The notes beneath the pieces were generated by a model, which did no database searches, was not told the DNA's origin, and saw nothing but the letters and a program-made list of their open reading frames with translations. Below are positions 13,862 to 21,075 of a stretch of 62,243 nt of DNA, in pieces; positions within the stretch are counted from its first letter, which is position 1, and each line of letters begins with the position of its first letter. The stretch is taken from positions 1 through 62,243 of the IMG/VR virus record IMGVR_UViG_3300043408_000040, one strand, 5' to 3'. The DNA is from a virus. The translations under genes were made by a program, and so were the position numbers.

Positions 13862-14078
13862 CAGCGAAATCAGAACCTCAATCCTGAGCGTGTGCAAGGT
13901 GGCCAGCTGGGATAGCGACTTCAATGTCGTAGGGTTTCACGCCTTGTGCGACAAGCTAAAAGAGATTGGCGCTGCCGCCGAGCGAGATCGTTTTGCACAA
14001 GAGTGCATTGATCTTGTCGCCCAATACGGCGGATCAGTTCAGCTTGAGGCGGCTATTCGCGCAAGGAGTGAATCATGA
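13854..14078 (+). CDS. Small phage accessory protein, 'AIRARSES' end (74 aa)
   Basis: Start at 13854 chosen for AAAGGAG seven bases upstream; a nearby in-frame ATG at 13848 sits too close. 'AERDRFAQECIDLVAQYGG...LEAAIRARSES' matches the small-protein family also seen at 6828-7118. No known activity. Confidence 0.75.
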   Translation: MNDSEIRTSILSVCKVASWDSDFNVVGFHALCDKLKEIGAAAERDRFAQECIDLVAQYGGSVQLEAAIRARSES

Positions 14079-14785
14079 TGCAAGTCACAAAAGTCTGGTG
14101 GGATGGCGAGAAGCTGATGGCCGAGCCGATTGATCCTGCGACCATGTACAAAGATCCCGTGGACAGCTTGCTTGATGAGGCCAAAGTTCTTGCGGACGAC
14201 AGGCCGGTTGAGGTTGGCCATCTGCCTCAATGGACGCTCGATGCAGAGCACATGATTCGCAGGCTCGTGAAGGCATTCAACTCTACCCCACAGCCAGCAC
14301 GGCAAGAACCATTCGGCTACTTCAAAGCTGAGCCATTTGGCTGGACTGACTGCGCAGAAACCGATGAAGGCGCTATTGCTTTGTATGAGCAACCCGTCAT
14401 ACCGCAAGGATGGAAGTTGGTTCCCTATGATCCATCCATTGACATGCAAGAGCAAGGAAGCACTGCCTCAGGGTATGACCTCAGTCAAGCCCGCGCAAAG
14501 AGGGTCTATCAAGCCATGATCGACATGCACGATGTCGTGATGGAGCGAGAGCCAACAGACCAATTTCTAAGACTTCAAGCAGGCTATCCAGAACAACCGC
14601 AGCAAGACATGCTAAAGCTGGGATGCATCAATCATGACTGCGAACGGTGTCAGACACAGCATCCGCGCACATGGGTTGGGCTGACACCCGAAGACAAGCA
14701 GCGCATCCTGGCCAACGACTTTGGCGGCAACCGGCTTGATTGCATGGACGCTGCTGAACGCATCCTCAAGGAGAAAAACCAATGA
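14075..14785 (+). CDS. Modular phage accessory protein (236 aa)
   Basis: Contains 'PQPARQEPFGYFKAEPFGW', 'PLYDP'-like and 'CINHDCERCQTQHPRTW' segments: a short linker module shared with the genes at 7627-8864, and a four-Cys/His cluster near residue 185 that could bind zinc. The C-terminus 'NRLDCMDAAERILKEK' is helical. Function unknown. Confidence 0.75.
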   Translation: MMQVTKVWWDGEKLMAEPIDPATMYKDPVDSLLDEAKVLADDRPVEVGHLPQWTLDAEHMIRRLVKAFNSTPQPARQEPFGYFKAEPFGWTDCAETDEGAIALYEQPVIPQGWKLVPYDPSIDMQEQGSTASGYDLSQARAKRVYQAMIDMHDVVMEREPTDQFLRLQAGYPEQPQQDMLKLGCINHDCERCQTQHPRTWVGLTPEDKQRILANDFGGNRLDCMDAAERILKEKNQ

Positions 14786-14985
14786 CATTAGAAGTAGTGA
14801 GAATTGGAGCCGCACGGTTCTGGGTGGATGAGGGAATGTATAGCATCGAAGAGATTGAGCAAATGCTGTCCGACTTCAAAGAGGCCAAGCGCAGGCAGGA
14901 TGAGGCCTTGGCTCGGTCAATTGAAAAAAAAGAAGACATCGCCGCACGGATTTTCAATGCGGCATTTAATCCGGAGAAATCATGA
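14782..14985 (+). CDS. Small hypothetical protein (67 aa)
   Basis: Short strands then a charged helix 'SIEEIEQMLSDFKEAKRRQDEAL'. Possibly a coiled-coil dimer. ATGA overlaps at both ends. Confidence 0.7.
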   Translation: MTLEVVRIGAARFWVDEGMYSIEEIEQMLSDFKEAKRRQDEALARSIEKKEDIAARIFNAAFNPEKS

Positions 14986-15377
14986 CACCCACAGGAATCG
15001 AAGCCCTTGTCTGTCAAGAGATCGCAGCCAGACAGCAACTCGGCATCAACAAGTACGGCACCACAGTGGCAGACAATCAGCTCACGCTGCGCGAGTGGTT
15101 GCAGCACGCTTTGGAAGAGGCGCTGGATCAGGCCGTCTACCTGAGGAGGGCCATCGCTGAGATTGACAAGCAAAGCAATCAGCCAAGCCCCGACGAGATT
15201 ATTGCAGGCCACGCCAAGCGTTTAGCCATGGACCTTGAGTGCATGTTGCTCGCAAGCGATCCTGGGGTCGCCGTCAACCGCTGGTGGGCTGAGGCCCAGA
15301 CTTCTCTCGACAACTACAAGACCGACATTGATCGGCTTTATCCACAAGACCATGTATCACCACTCGGCAAGGACTGA
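14982..15377 (+). CDS. Phage protein with MazG-like helical core (131 aa)
   Basis: 'QQLGINKYGTTVADNQLTL' followed by 'LQHALEEALDQAVYLRRAIAEID' matches a family widespread in phages whose acidic helix recalls MazG-type pyrophosphohydrolases, but the full metal-binding set is not clear. Unknown function. Confidence 0.7.
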   Translation: MTPTGIEALVCQEIAARQQLGINKYGTTVADNQLTLREWLQHALEEALDQAVYLRRAIAEIDKQSNQPSPDEIIAGHAKRLAMDLECMLLASDPGVAVNRWWAEAQTSLDNYKTDIDRLYPQDHVSPLGKD

Positions 15378-15378
15378 C

Positions 15379-15603
15379 ATGAGTAAACTTAAATCATTGA
15401 CGTTTGATGAGTACAAAGTTGCCGCAAAGGTCACACTGAACGAGGCAATTGACGAGGAGCCCGATGCAGTCATCGTGCTAATGTTTCACCGTGGGAGTGG
15501 GCAGTTCAAAATCAAGTGCTCCAAGATCGAGAATCGACTTGAACTGGTCGGCGCTTTGGAAGAAGCAAAAAATCACATACTTGTAAACGGGTATGCACCA
15601 TGA
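15379..15603 (+). CDS. Small hypothetical protein (74 aa)
   Basis: Begins 'MSKLKSLTFDEYKVAAK', alpha-beta composition with 'DAVIVLMFHRGSGQFKIKCS'. An upstream in-frame extension would run far into the preceding gene. ATGA overlap with the next gene. Function unknown. Confidence 0.72.
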   Translation: MSKLKSLTFDEYKVAAKVTLNEAIDEEPDAVIVLMFHRGSGQFKIKCSKIENRLELVGALEEAKNHILVNGYAP

Positions 15604-15854
15604 ACAAAGAAGATGTCATTAGGCTTGCAAAAGAAGCTGACGTTTGGGTTGCGGGGCAAGAGCCGTACCAGGCACAGCTTGAGCGTTTTGCTAGACTGGT
15701 TGCAGCCGCCGAAAGTCAGGCGTGGGTTCGGATGATCAACTCAATCGACCTTGCTGGGCTAAGAGATCATCCAAACATGCAGCGGCTTGTGGCTGAGTTG
15801 TTGAATGGAATCATTGACTGTATGGAGTCAGGGAGCCGCAATGCAGTTCCTTGA
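15600..15854 (+). CDS. Small phage accessory protein (84 aa)
   Basis: 'AQLERFARLVAAAE' resembles the helical segment of the small-accessory family at 6828-7118. It ends inside the start of the Toprim gene (14-base overlap). Confidence 0.72.
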   Translation: MNKEDVIRLAKEADVWVAGQEPYQAQLERFARLVAAAESQAWVRMINSIDLAGLRDHPNMQRLVAELLNGIIDCMESGSRNAVP

Positions 15855-16659
15855 CTTCTGCCGCGCCCACGGCATCCTGATTGACCGCGAGCCACCGATC
15901 GGCGTGTGGCGCAGGTATCCCACGGAAGACAAGCCCACGCATCGCAACGGAGCCGTGAAGTATCTTGGGACCCACGCCTTCTTGCAAAACCACGCCACCA
16001 TGACGGAAATTGAAGTTTGGAAGGCCGATGGCGACACCGTCATAGACCGCGACCGCATCCGGCGCATTGCCCAGCAGGCAGACCGCGACATTCGTGAAAA
16101 GCAGGAGCAGGCTGCACGCAAGGCCGCAGGCATCCTACACAACTGCCAGATCGGCTACCACCCCTACCTCGAAAAGAAAGGATTCAAGGAGGAGCAAGGA
16201 AACATCTGGAAGCATGAAGACGAGCTGCTGTTGGCAATTCCAATGCGCGTGGGCCATCGGCTGGTAGGTTGCCAGATCATCAGCGAGGACGGCACAAAAA
16301 AGTTTCTGTTCGGGCAGCGCACGAGTGAGGCCGCGTTCGTATTCGACAACAAGGGTGTGAACATCCTGTGCGAAGGCTATGCCACGGCTCTCTCAATCAA
16401 GGCTGCGATGAAGGCACTCAAGCGGCGCTACACGCTGCACGTTTGTTTCAGCGCTGGCAACATGAAGAAAGTGGCAGCCACTCTGCCGGGCGGGTTCATC
16501 GTGGCCGACTGTGATGCCAGCAGGACCGGGCAGAACACCGCAGAGCAGATCGGCTGGCCATATTGGATGCCAGACACTGTAGGCATGGATGCCAACGATG
16601 TGCACCAGCGTGACGGGCTGTTCAAGTTCTCGCAGTCCCTCGGCAAAGTGATTCGATAG
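15841..16659 (+). CDS. Toprim-domain primase-like protein (272 aa)
   Basis: The start follows GGGAG. Toprim features: 'ILCEGYATALSIKAAM' near residue 180 with the catalytic Glu, and 'GFIVADCDAS' with the D-X-D near 222. The N-terminal part resembles the DUF7146-type segment of phage primases, with no zinc ribbon and no C-terminal helicase. It may lay primers for host polymerase or act as a primase accessory with the DEAH helicase of this operon. Confidence 0.85.
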   Translation: MQFLDFCRAHGILIDREPPIGVWRRYPTEDKPTHRNGAVKYLGTHAFLQNHATMTEIEVWKADGDTVIDRDRIRRIAQQADRDIREKQEQAARKAAGILHNCQIGYHPYLEKKGFKEEQGNIWKHEDELLLAIPMRVGHRLVGCQIISEDGTKKFLFGQRTSEAAFVFDNKGVNILCEGYATALSIKAAMKALKRRYTLHVCFSAGNMKKVAATLPGGFIVADCDASRTGQNTAEQIGWPYWMPDTVGMDANDVHQRDGLFKFSQSLGKVIR

Positions 16660-16662
16660 ACG

Positions 16663-16686
16663 AAAAAAAGCCCGCACAAGACGGGC
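16663..16686 (-). terminator. Terminator of leftward operon 20732-16711
   Basis: On the minus strand GCCCG-N7-CGGGC is followed by seven T. It lies between the convergent ends of the Toprim gene and the 16711 gene and may serve both directions. Confidence 0.8.
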
Positions 16687-16710
16687 ATTCGGTAGCATCT
16701 CCGCAAGCAA

Positions 16711-16929
16711 CTACTGGTAGTTCTTACAAAAGGTCAGAGGTTGAACCAGCAGCCGATCGGGGTGATCGAACGAAGCCAGTTCCAGTTTCTGCATGATCTC
16801 CATGCCTATGTCGATGGCGTTCGGTCCGGTGCCAACTGCCTCCGCAATAGCAGACACCCGGCCATTTTCATCCTCAATCAAATGGATGGAGAACAGGGAC
16901 TTGCTGGATTTCTTTGATGGCAATAACAC
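16711..16929 (-). CDS. Small hypothetical protein (72 aa, GTG start)
   Basis: Starts at a GTG with AAAGGA upstream. Beta then helix composition ('SIHLIEDENGRVSAIAEAV..IDIGMEIMQKLE'). It overlaps the preceding gene by 56 bases. No family recognised. Confidence 0.62.
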   Translation of the reverse strand: MLLPSKKSSKSLFSIHLIEDENGRVSAIAEAVGTGPNAIDIGMEIMQKLELASFDHPDRLLVQPLTFCKNYQ

Positions 16930-17071
16930 GGGTGTCCTTTAGGTCTCGATCATCATAGTCCAAAGCCATGGTTGTGATTTTTTTCAAGGCATCGGCGCGG
17001 TCGGCAGCTTCTACGTCAAGCTGAAAGCGAACGGTTCTTTCGATGGTCAGGCGGTAGGTGGGCATCGTCAT
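16874..17071 (-). CDS. Small hypothetical protein (65 aa)
   Basis: Starts 'MTMPTYRLTIERTVRFQLDVEAADRADALKKI', an alpha-beta fold resembling small phage proteins of unknown function. Start at 17071 set by an ATGA overlap with the gene upstream. Confidence 0.72.
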   Translation of the reverse strand: MTMPTYRLTIERTVRFQLDVEAADRADALKKITTMALDYDDRDLKDTRVIAIKEIQQVPVLHPFD

Positions 17072-17190
17072 TCCAAGTAAAAATAAACAGCCAGGAAGGC
17101 GGCCAGCAACAAAAAGCAAATGCGCTCGGCTTTGTCGCTGACGATTTCCACGGCTGTGGGGATGGGTTTGGCTGGACCGGTGTATTTCAT
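17068..17190 (-). CDS. 40-residue single-pass membrane protein
   Basis: Hydrophilic N-terminus (MKYTGPAKPIP) and a C-terminal hydrophobic helix 'ICFLLLAAFLAVYFYLE'. ATGA overlaps at both ends. Unknown function; possibly a membrane anchor or modulator. Confidence 0.68.
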   Translation of the reverse strand: MKYTGPAKPIPTAVEIVSDKAERICFLLLAAFLAVYFYLE

Positions 17191-17369
17191 GCTTGTTTCC
17201 TTTCGATCAATATTTCGGCGGCCAATCTGCAAGCGGCAATGGTTTGCTCGGCAGCATCTTTTTCAAGGGCGCGGATCAGCTTCACGGCATCGGCCATGGC
17301 GCTGTGTGTGGTCGCTCGTGCGCCAGCGATGTGGGCCAGCGTGAGCGGGTGGTTTTGGTTCGGTAGCAT
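17187..17369 (-). CDS. Small hypothetical protein (60 aa)
   Basis: Helical, alanine-rich, ending 'AACRLAAEILIERKQA'. ATGA overlap downstream; starts ten bases after the previous stop. Function unknown. Confidence 0.68.
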   Translation of the reverse strand: MLPNQNHPLTLAHIAGARATTHSAMADAVKLIRALEKDAAEQTIAACRLAAEILIERKQA

Positions 17370-17378
17370 CTTTGCAAG

Positions 17379-17525
17379 TCACCAGGGTGCGGCCGGCGCG
17401 TCTTTCGGCGGCTGCTCTTGCTGGCGCTGGTAGGCGCGAATCCGTCCAGGCGTCCAGGGCGTGGGGCCAGTGGCGGGCGGGAAGGGCCAAACCCCCCGGG
17501 GCGATGGGGTGGGTTTGTTGGTCAT
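17379..17525 (-). CDS. Proline-rich small protein (48 aa)
   Basis: Begins 'MTNKPTPSPRGVWPFPPA' and contains about a dozen prolines, so probably unfolded. Starts with an ATGA overlap. It is the only frame that explains this gap. Confidence 0.6.
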   Translation of the reverse strand: MTNKPTPSPRGVWPFPPATGPTPWTPGRIRAYQRQQEQPPKDAPAAPW

Positions 17526-17707
17526 GCGGTGGCTCTTGCCTCTCTGCGTCCCTGCTCGATCAGGTGCCGGGCCTCGGTCTGGTCGTGCGGCTTTTCGGTC
17601 TCTAACATGGCGCGGATGGCTTGTGATGCTGCGGCCACTTGTCCGGGCGTTCTGGCGCGTTCGTAGGTGTACCCGGCTTGGGTGTAGGCGTGTTCAGTGT
17701 TTTTCAT
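17522..17707 (-). CDS. Small hypothetical protein (61 aa)
   Basis: Starts at 17707 with GAGGAG upstream; 'YTYERARTPGQVAAASQAIRAML' then acidic-basic helix. ATGA overlaps both sides. Unknown function. Confidence 0.7.
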   Translation of the reverse strand: MKNTEHAYTQAGYTYERARTPGQVAAASQAIRAMLETEKPHDQTEARHLIEQGRREARATA

Positions 17708-17886
17708 GCTGCGGGCTCCTCGTTGGTTAATTGGGCGGCTTGGGCTTCCAGTGCTTCGGCGCTGCGTTCGTGCTGGCGCATGCTGGCGGCGCTGTTGTTC
17801 AGGAAATCGCGGGATTGTGCGCGATGCCATTGGGCGCGAATCCATATTGCGGCGGCGCGTGTGGCCGGGCTTGGTTGGTCGTTCAT
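17704..17886 (-). CDS. Small hypothetical protein (60 aa)
   Basis: Alanine-rich helical protein, 'ATRAAAIWIRAQWHRAQSRDFL', preceded by AGGAG. ATGA overlap with the next gene. About 67 bases of non-coding sequence with a short GC-rich dyad separate it from the upstream gene. Confidence 0.7.
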   Translation of the reverse strand: MNDQPSPATRAAAIWIRAQWHRAQSRDFLNNSAASMRQHERSAEALEAQAAQLTNEEPAA

Positions 17887-17953
17887 GGTTGGGGCTCCTG
17901 TTGTCGGGACAATTCCAGCGACAACCCTCCGCGAAGGGCTGGCGCTGGCGCTG

Positions 17954-18631
17954 TCAAGCTGCGGCGATGGGGATTACCCGGCGGGCCAGTTTGTCGGCGG
18001 TCTTGGCGCGTGTGCCGTGTGCTCTGAATCCGATAATCTGGCGGCGGTCGGCGCGTTGGCACAGTGCGCATAATGCGCAAGTCATGTGTTCCGTTGTTTG
18101 TGCGGGGCAGATTAAAACCGGGCGGCCTTCGGGCGTCTGGCTGTGCTTGGGCGTGTCTATGGGCACGATAACGGCCACCGGGAGACCGTGGGCGGCGAGT
18201 CGGTCGGCGTGGCCTACATCGTCGGCGCTAAGGTTTACAGTAAAACCCCAGTTTGTCGCGTGCTTGGCCCATTTGATGGAGTCCGGGCTGTGCTTGTGTG
18301 TGTAGGTGAAACCCTTTCTGCCGCGGTTGGCTTTCACAATCTGGCCCAGCTGGTAAGCGTCCACGTTCTCGCCGTCTCCGGGTAGGTCGCCCGCTACATT
18401 GTGTCTCCATAGTTGGCCCTTAGGCAATCGGTTAATGGCCGCGAGTAGGCCATCTAGGTCAGTGCCTCGGGCCGGTACTTTGTCCCATGTTAGGCGGGTG
18501 TAGAAGTCCTCTGCATAGCAGTCGCTGCGGTAATGGGCGCATGAAGGCGGGCACGATTCGCGGCTGGTGTAGGTCTGGGGTATCGGGCCGGTTTTGCGGT
18601 TGCTGCTGGCTTGGATGAAGTGGTATTTCAT
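17954..18631 (-). CDS. DUF7227-like cysteine-rich phage protein (225 aa)
   Basis: Contains the ordered motifs 'GPIPQTYTSRESCPPSC', 'LWRHNVAGDLPG', 'GFTYTHKH', 'GFTVNLSADDV.HAD', 'TPEGRPVLICPA' and a terminal Cys cluster (CALCALCQR) with 'IGFRAHGT'. This matches a phage family of unknown function that I know as DUF7227. The conserved Cys and His residues suggest a metal or cluster site, but the activity is not established. ATGA-coupled upstream. Confidence 0.8.
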   Translation of the reverse strand: MKYHFIQASSNRKTGPIPQTYTSRESCPPSCAHYRSDCYAEDFYTRLTWDKVPARGTDLDGLLAAINRLPKGQLWRHNVAGDLPGDGENVDAYQLGQIVKANRGRKGFTYTHKHSPDSIKWAKHATNWGFTVNLSADDVGHADRLAAHGLPVAVIVPIDTPKHSQTPEGRPVLICPAQTTEHMTCALCALCQRADRRQIIGFRAHGTRAKTADKLARRVIPIAAA

Positions 18632-18909
18632 GCGGTGGGCTCCTGTCCGGCTTTGGTGATTGCGGCGCGGGCTCGCTCAAAGCATGGGGAGCCTGGATAT
18701 TCTTCGGCAAATATCGTTAGAACGTCCTGCAATACTTGCAGAAGGTCGGGCGCTGCGGCGATTAGTCGGGCATTTGCTTGGAGTTCTGGGTTTTTTTCGC
18801 CCAAAGCATAGGCAATAGCGCTGTCATCATTTATGCGGATACTCCATCCGCTGCTGATAATTCTTTGATGTGGGCCTACGGTCCACGGGCCTGGGGTGTG
18901 CGTGTTCAT
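18628..18909 (-). CDS. Phage protein of the 'ANARLIAAAPDLL' family (93 aa)
   Basis: The 'QANARLIAAAPDLLQVL' segment near residues 45-60 is a widespread signature of small phage/prophage proteins of unknown function; 'HTPGPWTVG' at the N-terminus is also typical. ATGA overlaps on both sides. Confidence 0.85.
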   Translation of the reverse strand: MNTHTPGPWTVGPHQRIISSGWSIRINDDSAIAYALGEKNPELQANARLIAAAPDLLQVLQDVLTIFAEEYPGSPCFERARAAITKAGQEPTA

Positions 18910-19073
18910 TCTGTGGGCTCCAATAATTCGATCAGGTCAAGGCGGGCGCGGTCTAGCTCTCCGGCTGCGCGTTTGTTTGAAAATTCGCAGGGCTGGCCCC
19001 TAAGTCGGGCGGCTGCGCTTTGCATGGCTTCGAGAATCTCGGCCAGTGCTGCGGGGTCAATTTCAGTGTTCAT
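18906..19073 (-). CDS. Small hypothetical protein (55 aa)
   Basis: Starts 'MNTEIDPAALAEILEAM', preceded by AAAGGGG. Helical and acidic/basic. ATGA overlaps both neighbours. Confidence 0.72.
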   Translation of the reverse strand: MNTEIDPAALAEILEAMQSAAARLRGQPCEFSNKRAAGELDRARLDLIELLEPTE

Positions 19074-19285
19074 AATTTGCCCCTTTGCATATCGTTGGCT
19101 AGGTCTTGGCCTCCGTTGCGGCCTATCCATCCACACCCCTGCCATCCCCATGGTGTGTGCTCAATGGTGATTTGATTCTCTCCCCATGTAAGCTGAATCC
19201 ATGCCTCGCCTTTGTTGGCTGCTTTTTTAATGGCTGCCTTTAGGGTGGTAATGCTTGGTTTGTTTGTGTAGTCGATCTGAATCAT
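19070..19285 (-). CDS. Small hypothetical protein (71 aa)
   Basis: Begins 'MIQIDYTNKPSITTLKAAIKKA', with Trp-rich 'WIQLTWGENQITIEHTPWGWQGCGW'. The start at 19285 is set by an ATGA overlap. Function unknown. Confidence 0.72.
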   Translation of the reverse strand: MIQIDYTNKPSITTLKAAIKKAANKGEAWIQLTWGENQITIEHTPWGWQGCGWIGRNGGQDLANDMQRGKL

Positions 19286-19620
19286 GCTATCACCCCGTGG
19301 CGGTTGAAATACTCGGCGGCGCAAAACCGGCCCAGGATGGCGTTGTAGGTGTCGCGCTTGCTGTGGTAGTAATCGGCGTTTCGTTCGCCCTTGCGGAAGT
19401 TGTGCCACTGGTTAGCGCTGGCGTTGACTTCAATGTCGCGCTGAAGGCTGCCGGGTCTGCTGTATTCGGCGATAAACCCGTGGCGGTCATGGTGGGCGAT
19501 AAACCCGTTGCAGTTCATGATGAATTTGTAGCCGGTCTCGTTCAATTTGTTTATGTCGCGGCATGCGGCGATCACGTTGTTAACGATGCGGGTCTGCTGG
19601 ATGTCGGTTAATGGCTTCAT
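19282..19620 (-). CDS. Hypothetical protein (112 aa)
   Basis: Helical start 'MKPLTDIQQTRIVNNVI', an aromatic/His-rich centre ('MNCNGFIAHHDRHGFIAEY') and 'YYHSKRDTYNAILGRF'. No domain recognised. Confidence 0.72.
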   Translation of the reverse strand: MKPLTDIQQTRIVNNVIAACRDINKLNETGYKFIMNCNGFIAHHDRHGFIAEYSRPGSLQRDIEVNASANQWHNFRKGERNADYYHSKRDTYNAILGRFCAAEYFNRHGVIA

Positions 19621-19632
19621 GGTGTCGGCTCC

Positions 19633-19986
19633 TTAGTGTGTAGCATGGGCTTTTACGGTCATGCGGGTGGATGGTGCGCCCGTGGTGGTGTGTGCTGCGA
19701 TTAGCTGGCGGCTAGGCTTGAATTTGGCCGCGATGCTTTGCCAGTCGGTGAGGGTGCGGCCCGCGCATTGGGCGAAGTTCACCCGGTACAGTTGGCCGTG
19801 TATGTCGGCGAGTCCGGCGTCCTCCAGTTCGGCGCGTAGCGTGTCGGCCTCCTTTTTCATTGCGGCCATTGCGGCATTGATTGCGCCCAGTCGGTCAACC
19901 TTGGCGGCCAGGTCGGCGGCTGCGGTGGGTGCTGGTGGAATCATCAGAATGTTGCGGGCGAGTGTTTGCATGTCTTGGGGTTTCAT
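19633..19986 (-). CDS. Hypothetical coiled-coil protein (117 aa)
   Basis: Ala-rich helix 'AADLAAKVDRLGAINAAMAAMKKEADTL' then 'RAELEDAGLADIHGQLYRVNF', the pattern of phage proteins with a short coiled coil and a DNA-associated-looking tail. Preceded by AGGAGCC. Confidence 0.72.
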   Translation of the reverse strand: MKPQDMQTLARNILMIPPAPTAAADLAAKVDRLGAINAAMAAMKKEADTLRAELEDAGLADIHGQLYRVNFAQCAGRTLTDWQSIAAKFKPSRQLIAAHTTTGAPSTRMTVKAHATH

Positions 19987-20004
19987 GGTGTGGGCTCCTG
20001 TGGT

Positions 20005-20319
20005 TTATTGCTGCGTCAATGGTTGCCAGTGGCTGGCGAGAAAATCGTCGGTTGATTTGTATTTGTTGATTGGTTCATTGCTGGCCCAGTGTGGGCGGTG
20101 CTCGATTGCCGCGGCCATGGTGTCGGCCTTGTAACCGGTTCCGGCATGCTTGCAGGGCTTGTGCACTGTGGAAAATGTCGGGCCAGTGGCGCGGCCGTGT
20201 TGGTAGTAACCGATTTTGTCATCCTTGCTGAAGTAAAAATATGTTGTCAAGGTCTTGGGCGCGTGCACAGTGAACCCCTCGCGCTTGGCTTGCTCAATCA
20301 TCTCTTGAATGGGTGTCAT
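20005..20319 (-). CDS. Hypothetical protein (104 aa)
   Basis: 'FYFSKDDKIGYYQHGRATG' and 'TDDFLASHWQPLTQQ', beta-rich and aromatic. No recognised family. Preceded by AAAGGAG. Confidence 0.72.
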   Translation of the reverse strand: MTPIQEMIEQAKREGFTVHAPKTLTTYFYFSKDDKIGYYQHGRATGPTFSTVHKPCKHAGTGYKADTMAAAIEHRPHWASNEPINKYKSTDDFLASHWQPLTQQ

Positions 20320-20322
20320 GGT

Positions 20323-20502
20323 TTAGGCTCCTTTTGTGGTGGCGGCGACAAATCGACCGGCGCGGGTAATGGTGGCGGCTGGGTAGCATGCTGCCCAGCT
20401 GAGGGCCTCGCGGCGCGTCAGGCTGTAATGGGTTTTTTTGTACCCGTGGCCGGTGGTGGCATAACCGATAAGGCGGGCGGCTGTGGTTTTGATGGTGTTC
20501 AT
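20323..20502 (-). CDS. Small basic hypothetical protein (59 aa)
   Basis: Begins 'MNTIKTTAARLIGYATTGHG' and contains 'HYSLTRREALSWAACYPAA'. Preceded by AGGAG, and its stop is in the ribosome site of the next gene. Codon use matches its neighbours. Confidence 0.7.
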   Translation of the reverse strand: MNTIKTTAARLIGYATTGHGYKKTHYSLTRREALSWAACYPAATITRAGRFVAATTKGA

Positions 20503-20546
20503 GTGGTGGGCTCCTGTGTGTTAGGTGGTTAGCCGGGCGGGGTGGG

Positions 20547-20732
20547 TTAGATGATGAAATCGGGGTGGTTGGTAAGGCCTAAAACATCTGCCACCACGAG
20601 AAGCTGTGCGGTCGTGTTCTTTCCGCGTGTTGATCGGATAAGTGCCGACAAGCTGAGCGCTGCGGTTTCTGGGTGGCCCATCCGGCGGTACTTCTTCACA
20701 ATGTCAAGCTGTCGCTGTTCTGCTTTGGTCAT
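20547..20732 (-). CDS. Small hypothetical protein, first gene of the 20.7-16.7 kb operon (61 aa)
   Basis: Basic helical protein, 'MTKAEQRQLDIVKKYRRMGH' then a leucine/alanine helix 'LSLSALIRSTRG'. It may be a small DNA-binding regulator, but no motif is decisive. Preceded by AGGAG. Confidence 0.68.
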   Translation of the reverse strand: MTKAEQRQLDIVKKYRRMGHPETAALSLSALIRSTRGKNTTAQLLVVADVLGLTNHPDFII

Positions 20733-20779
20733 GTCGTCTGCTCCTGTCTGTTTGGTTGTAGGCGTCCTGCCTGTTAGGA

Positions 20780-20808
20780 ATTATGCGCCCGGTTCTGTCT
20801 GTTTTCAA
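20780..20808 (-). promoter_or_regulatory. Sigma70-like promoter of leftward accessory operon
   Basis: On the minus strand TTGAAA (20808-20803), 17 bases, CATAAT (20785-20780), about 45 bases before the first ATG at 20732. Confidence 0.6.
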
Positions 20809-21039
20809 TGGTGGCGAGCGAGTAAATATTTATGGCGTTTTGGGATTCGATAGGCGTGGGCTATCGGCGAAGCCGTGCGGCTCTGGTGCTGCCGTAGTGG
20901 AAGCCATAGGGAAGGAGACAACCCGCTGCCGGTTTCCCTTGGCCGTTTCGGTGTCCAGGTGCTGATCGGTTGGCCGTGGTTGTGGTGGCCGTGTGAAGGT
21001 GGCGTGAAGGCTGGGCGCGGGTGTCTTAAGGCAAAGCCG
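20809..21039. other. Gene-free interval upstream of small terminase
   Basis: The interval between the leftward promoter and the terminase promoter holds GATAG/CTATC and GC-rich dyads near 20850-20930 and G-rich direct repeats (GTGAAGG twice near 20990-21020). No start codon with a ribosome site opens a credible gene. It may hold the packaging-initiation site, commonly near the small terminase gene, but I see no decisive signature. Confidence 0.45.
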
Positions 21040-21068
21040 TTGCAGTGCTCCCGCTGTTCTCCTAGAAT
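21040..21068 (+). promoter_or_regulatory. Promoter giving a leaderless small-terminase mRNA
   Basis: TTGCAG (21040-21045), 17-base spacer, TAGAAT (21063-21068), then 7 bases to the ATG at 21076, so transcription should start at the start codon. No Shine-Dalgarno sequence is present. Same design as at 9228-9256. Confidence 0.65.
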
Positions 21069-21075
21069 CGCCCCC

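Noticed and set aside
17883-18080. Leftward 65-codon frame
   Set aside because: It lies in another frame over the end of the DUF7227-like gene, with no ribosome site; the better supported gene explains the sequence.
20860-20960. Cobalamin-riboswitch-like GGGAAGGAGAC...CCCGCTGCC
   Set aside because: The order and spacing of boxes do not match; no B12 gene follows.
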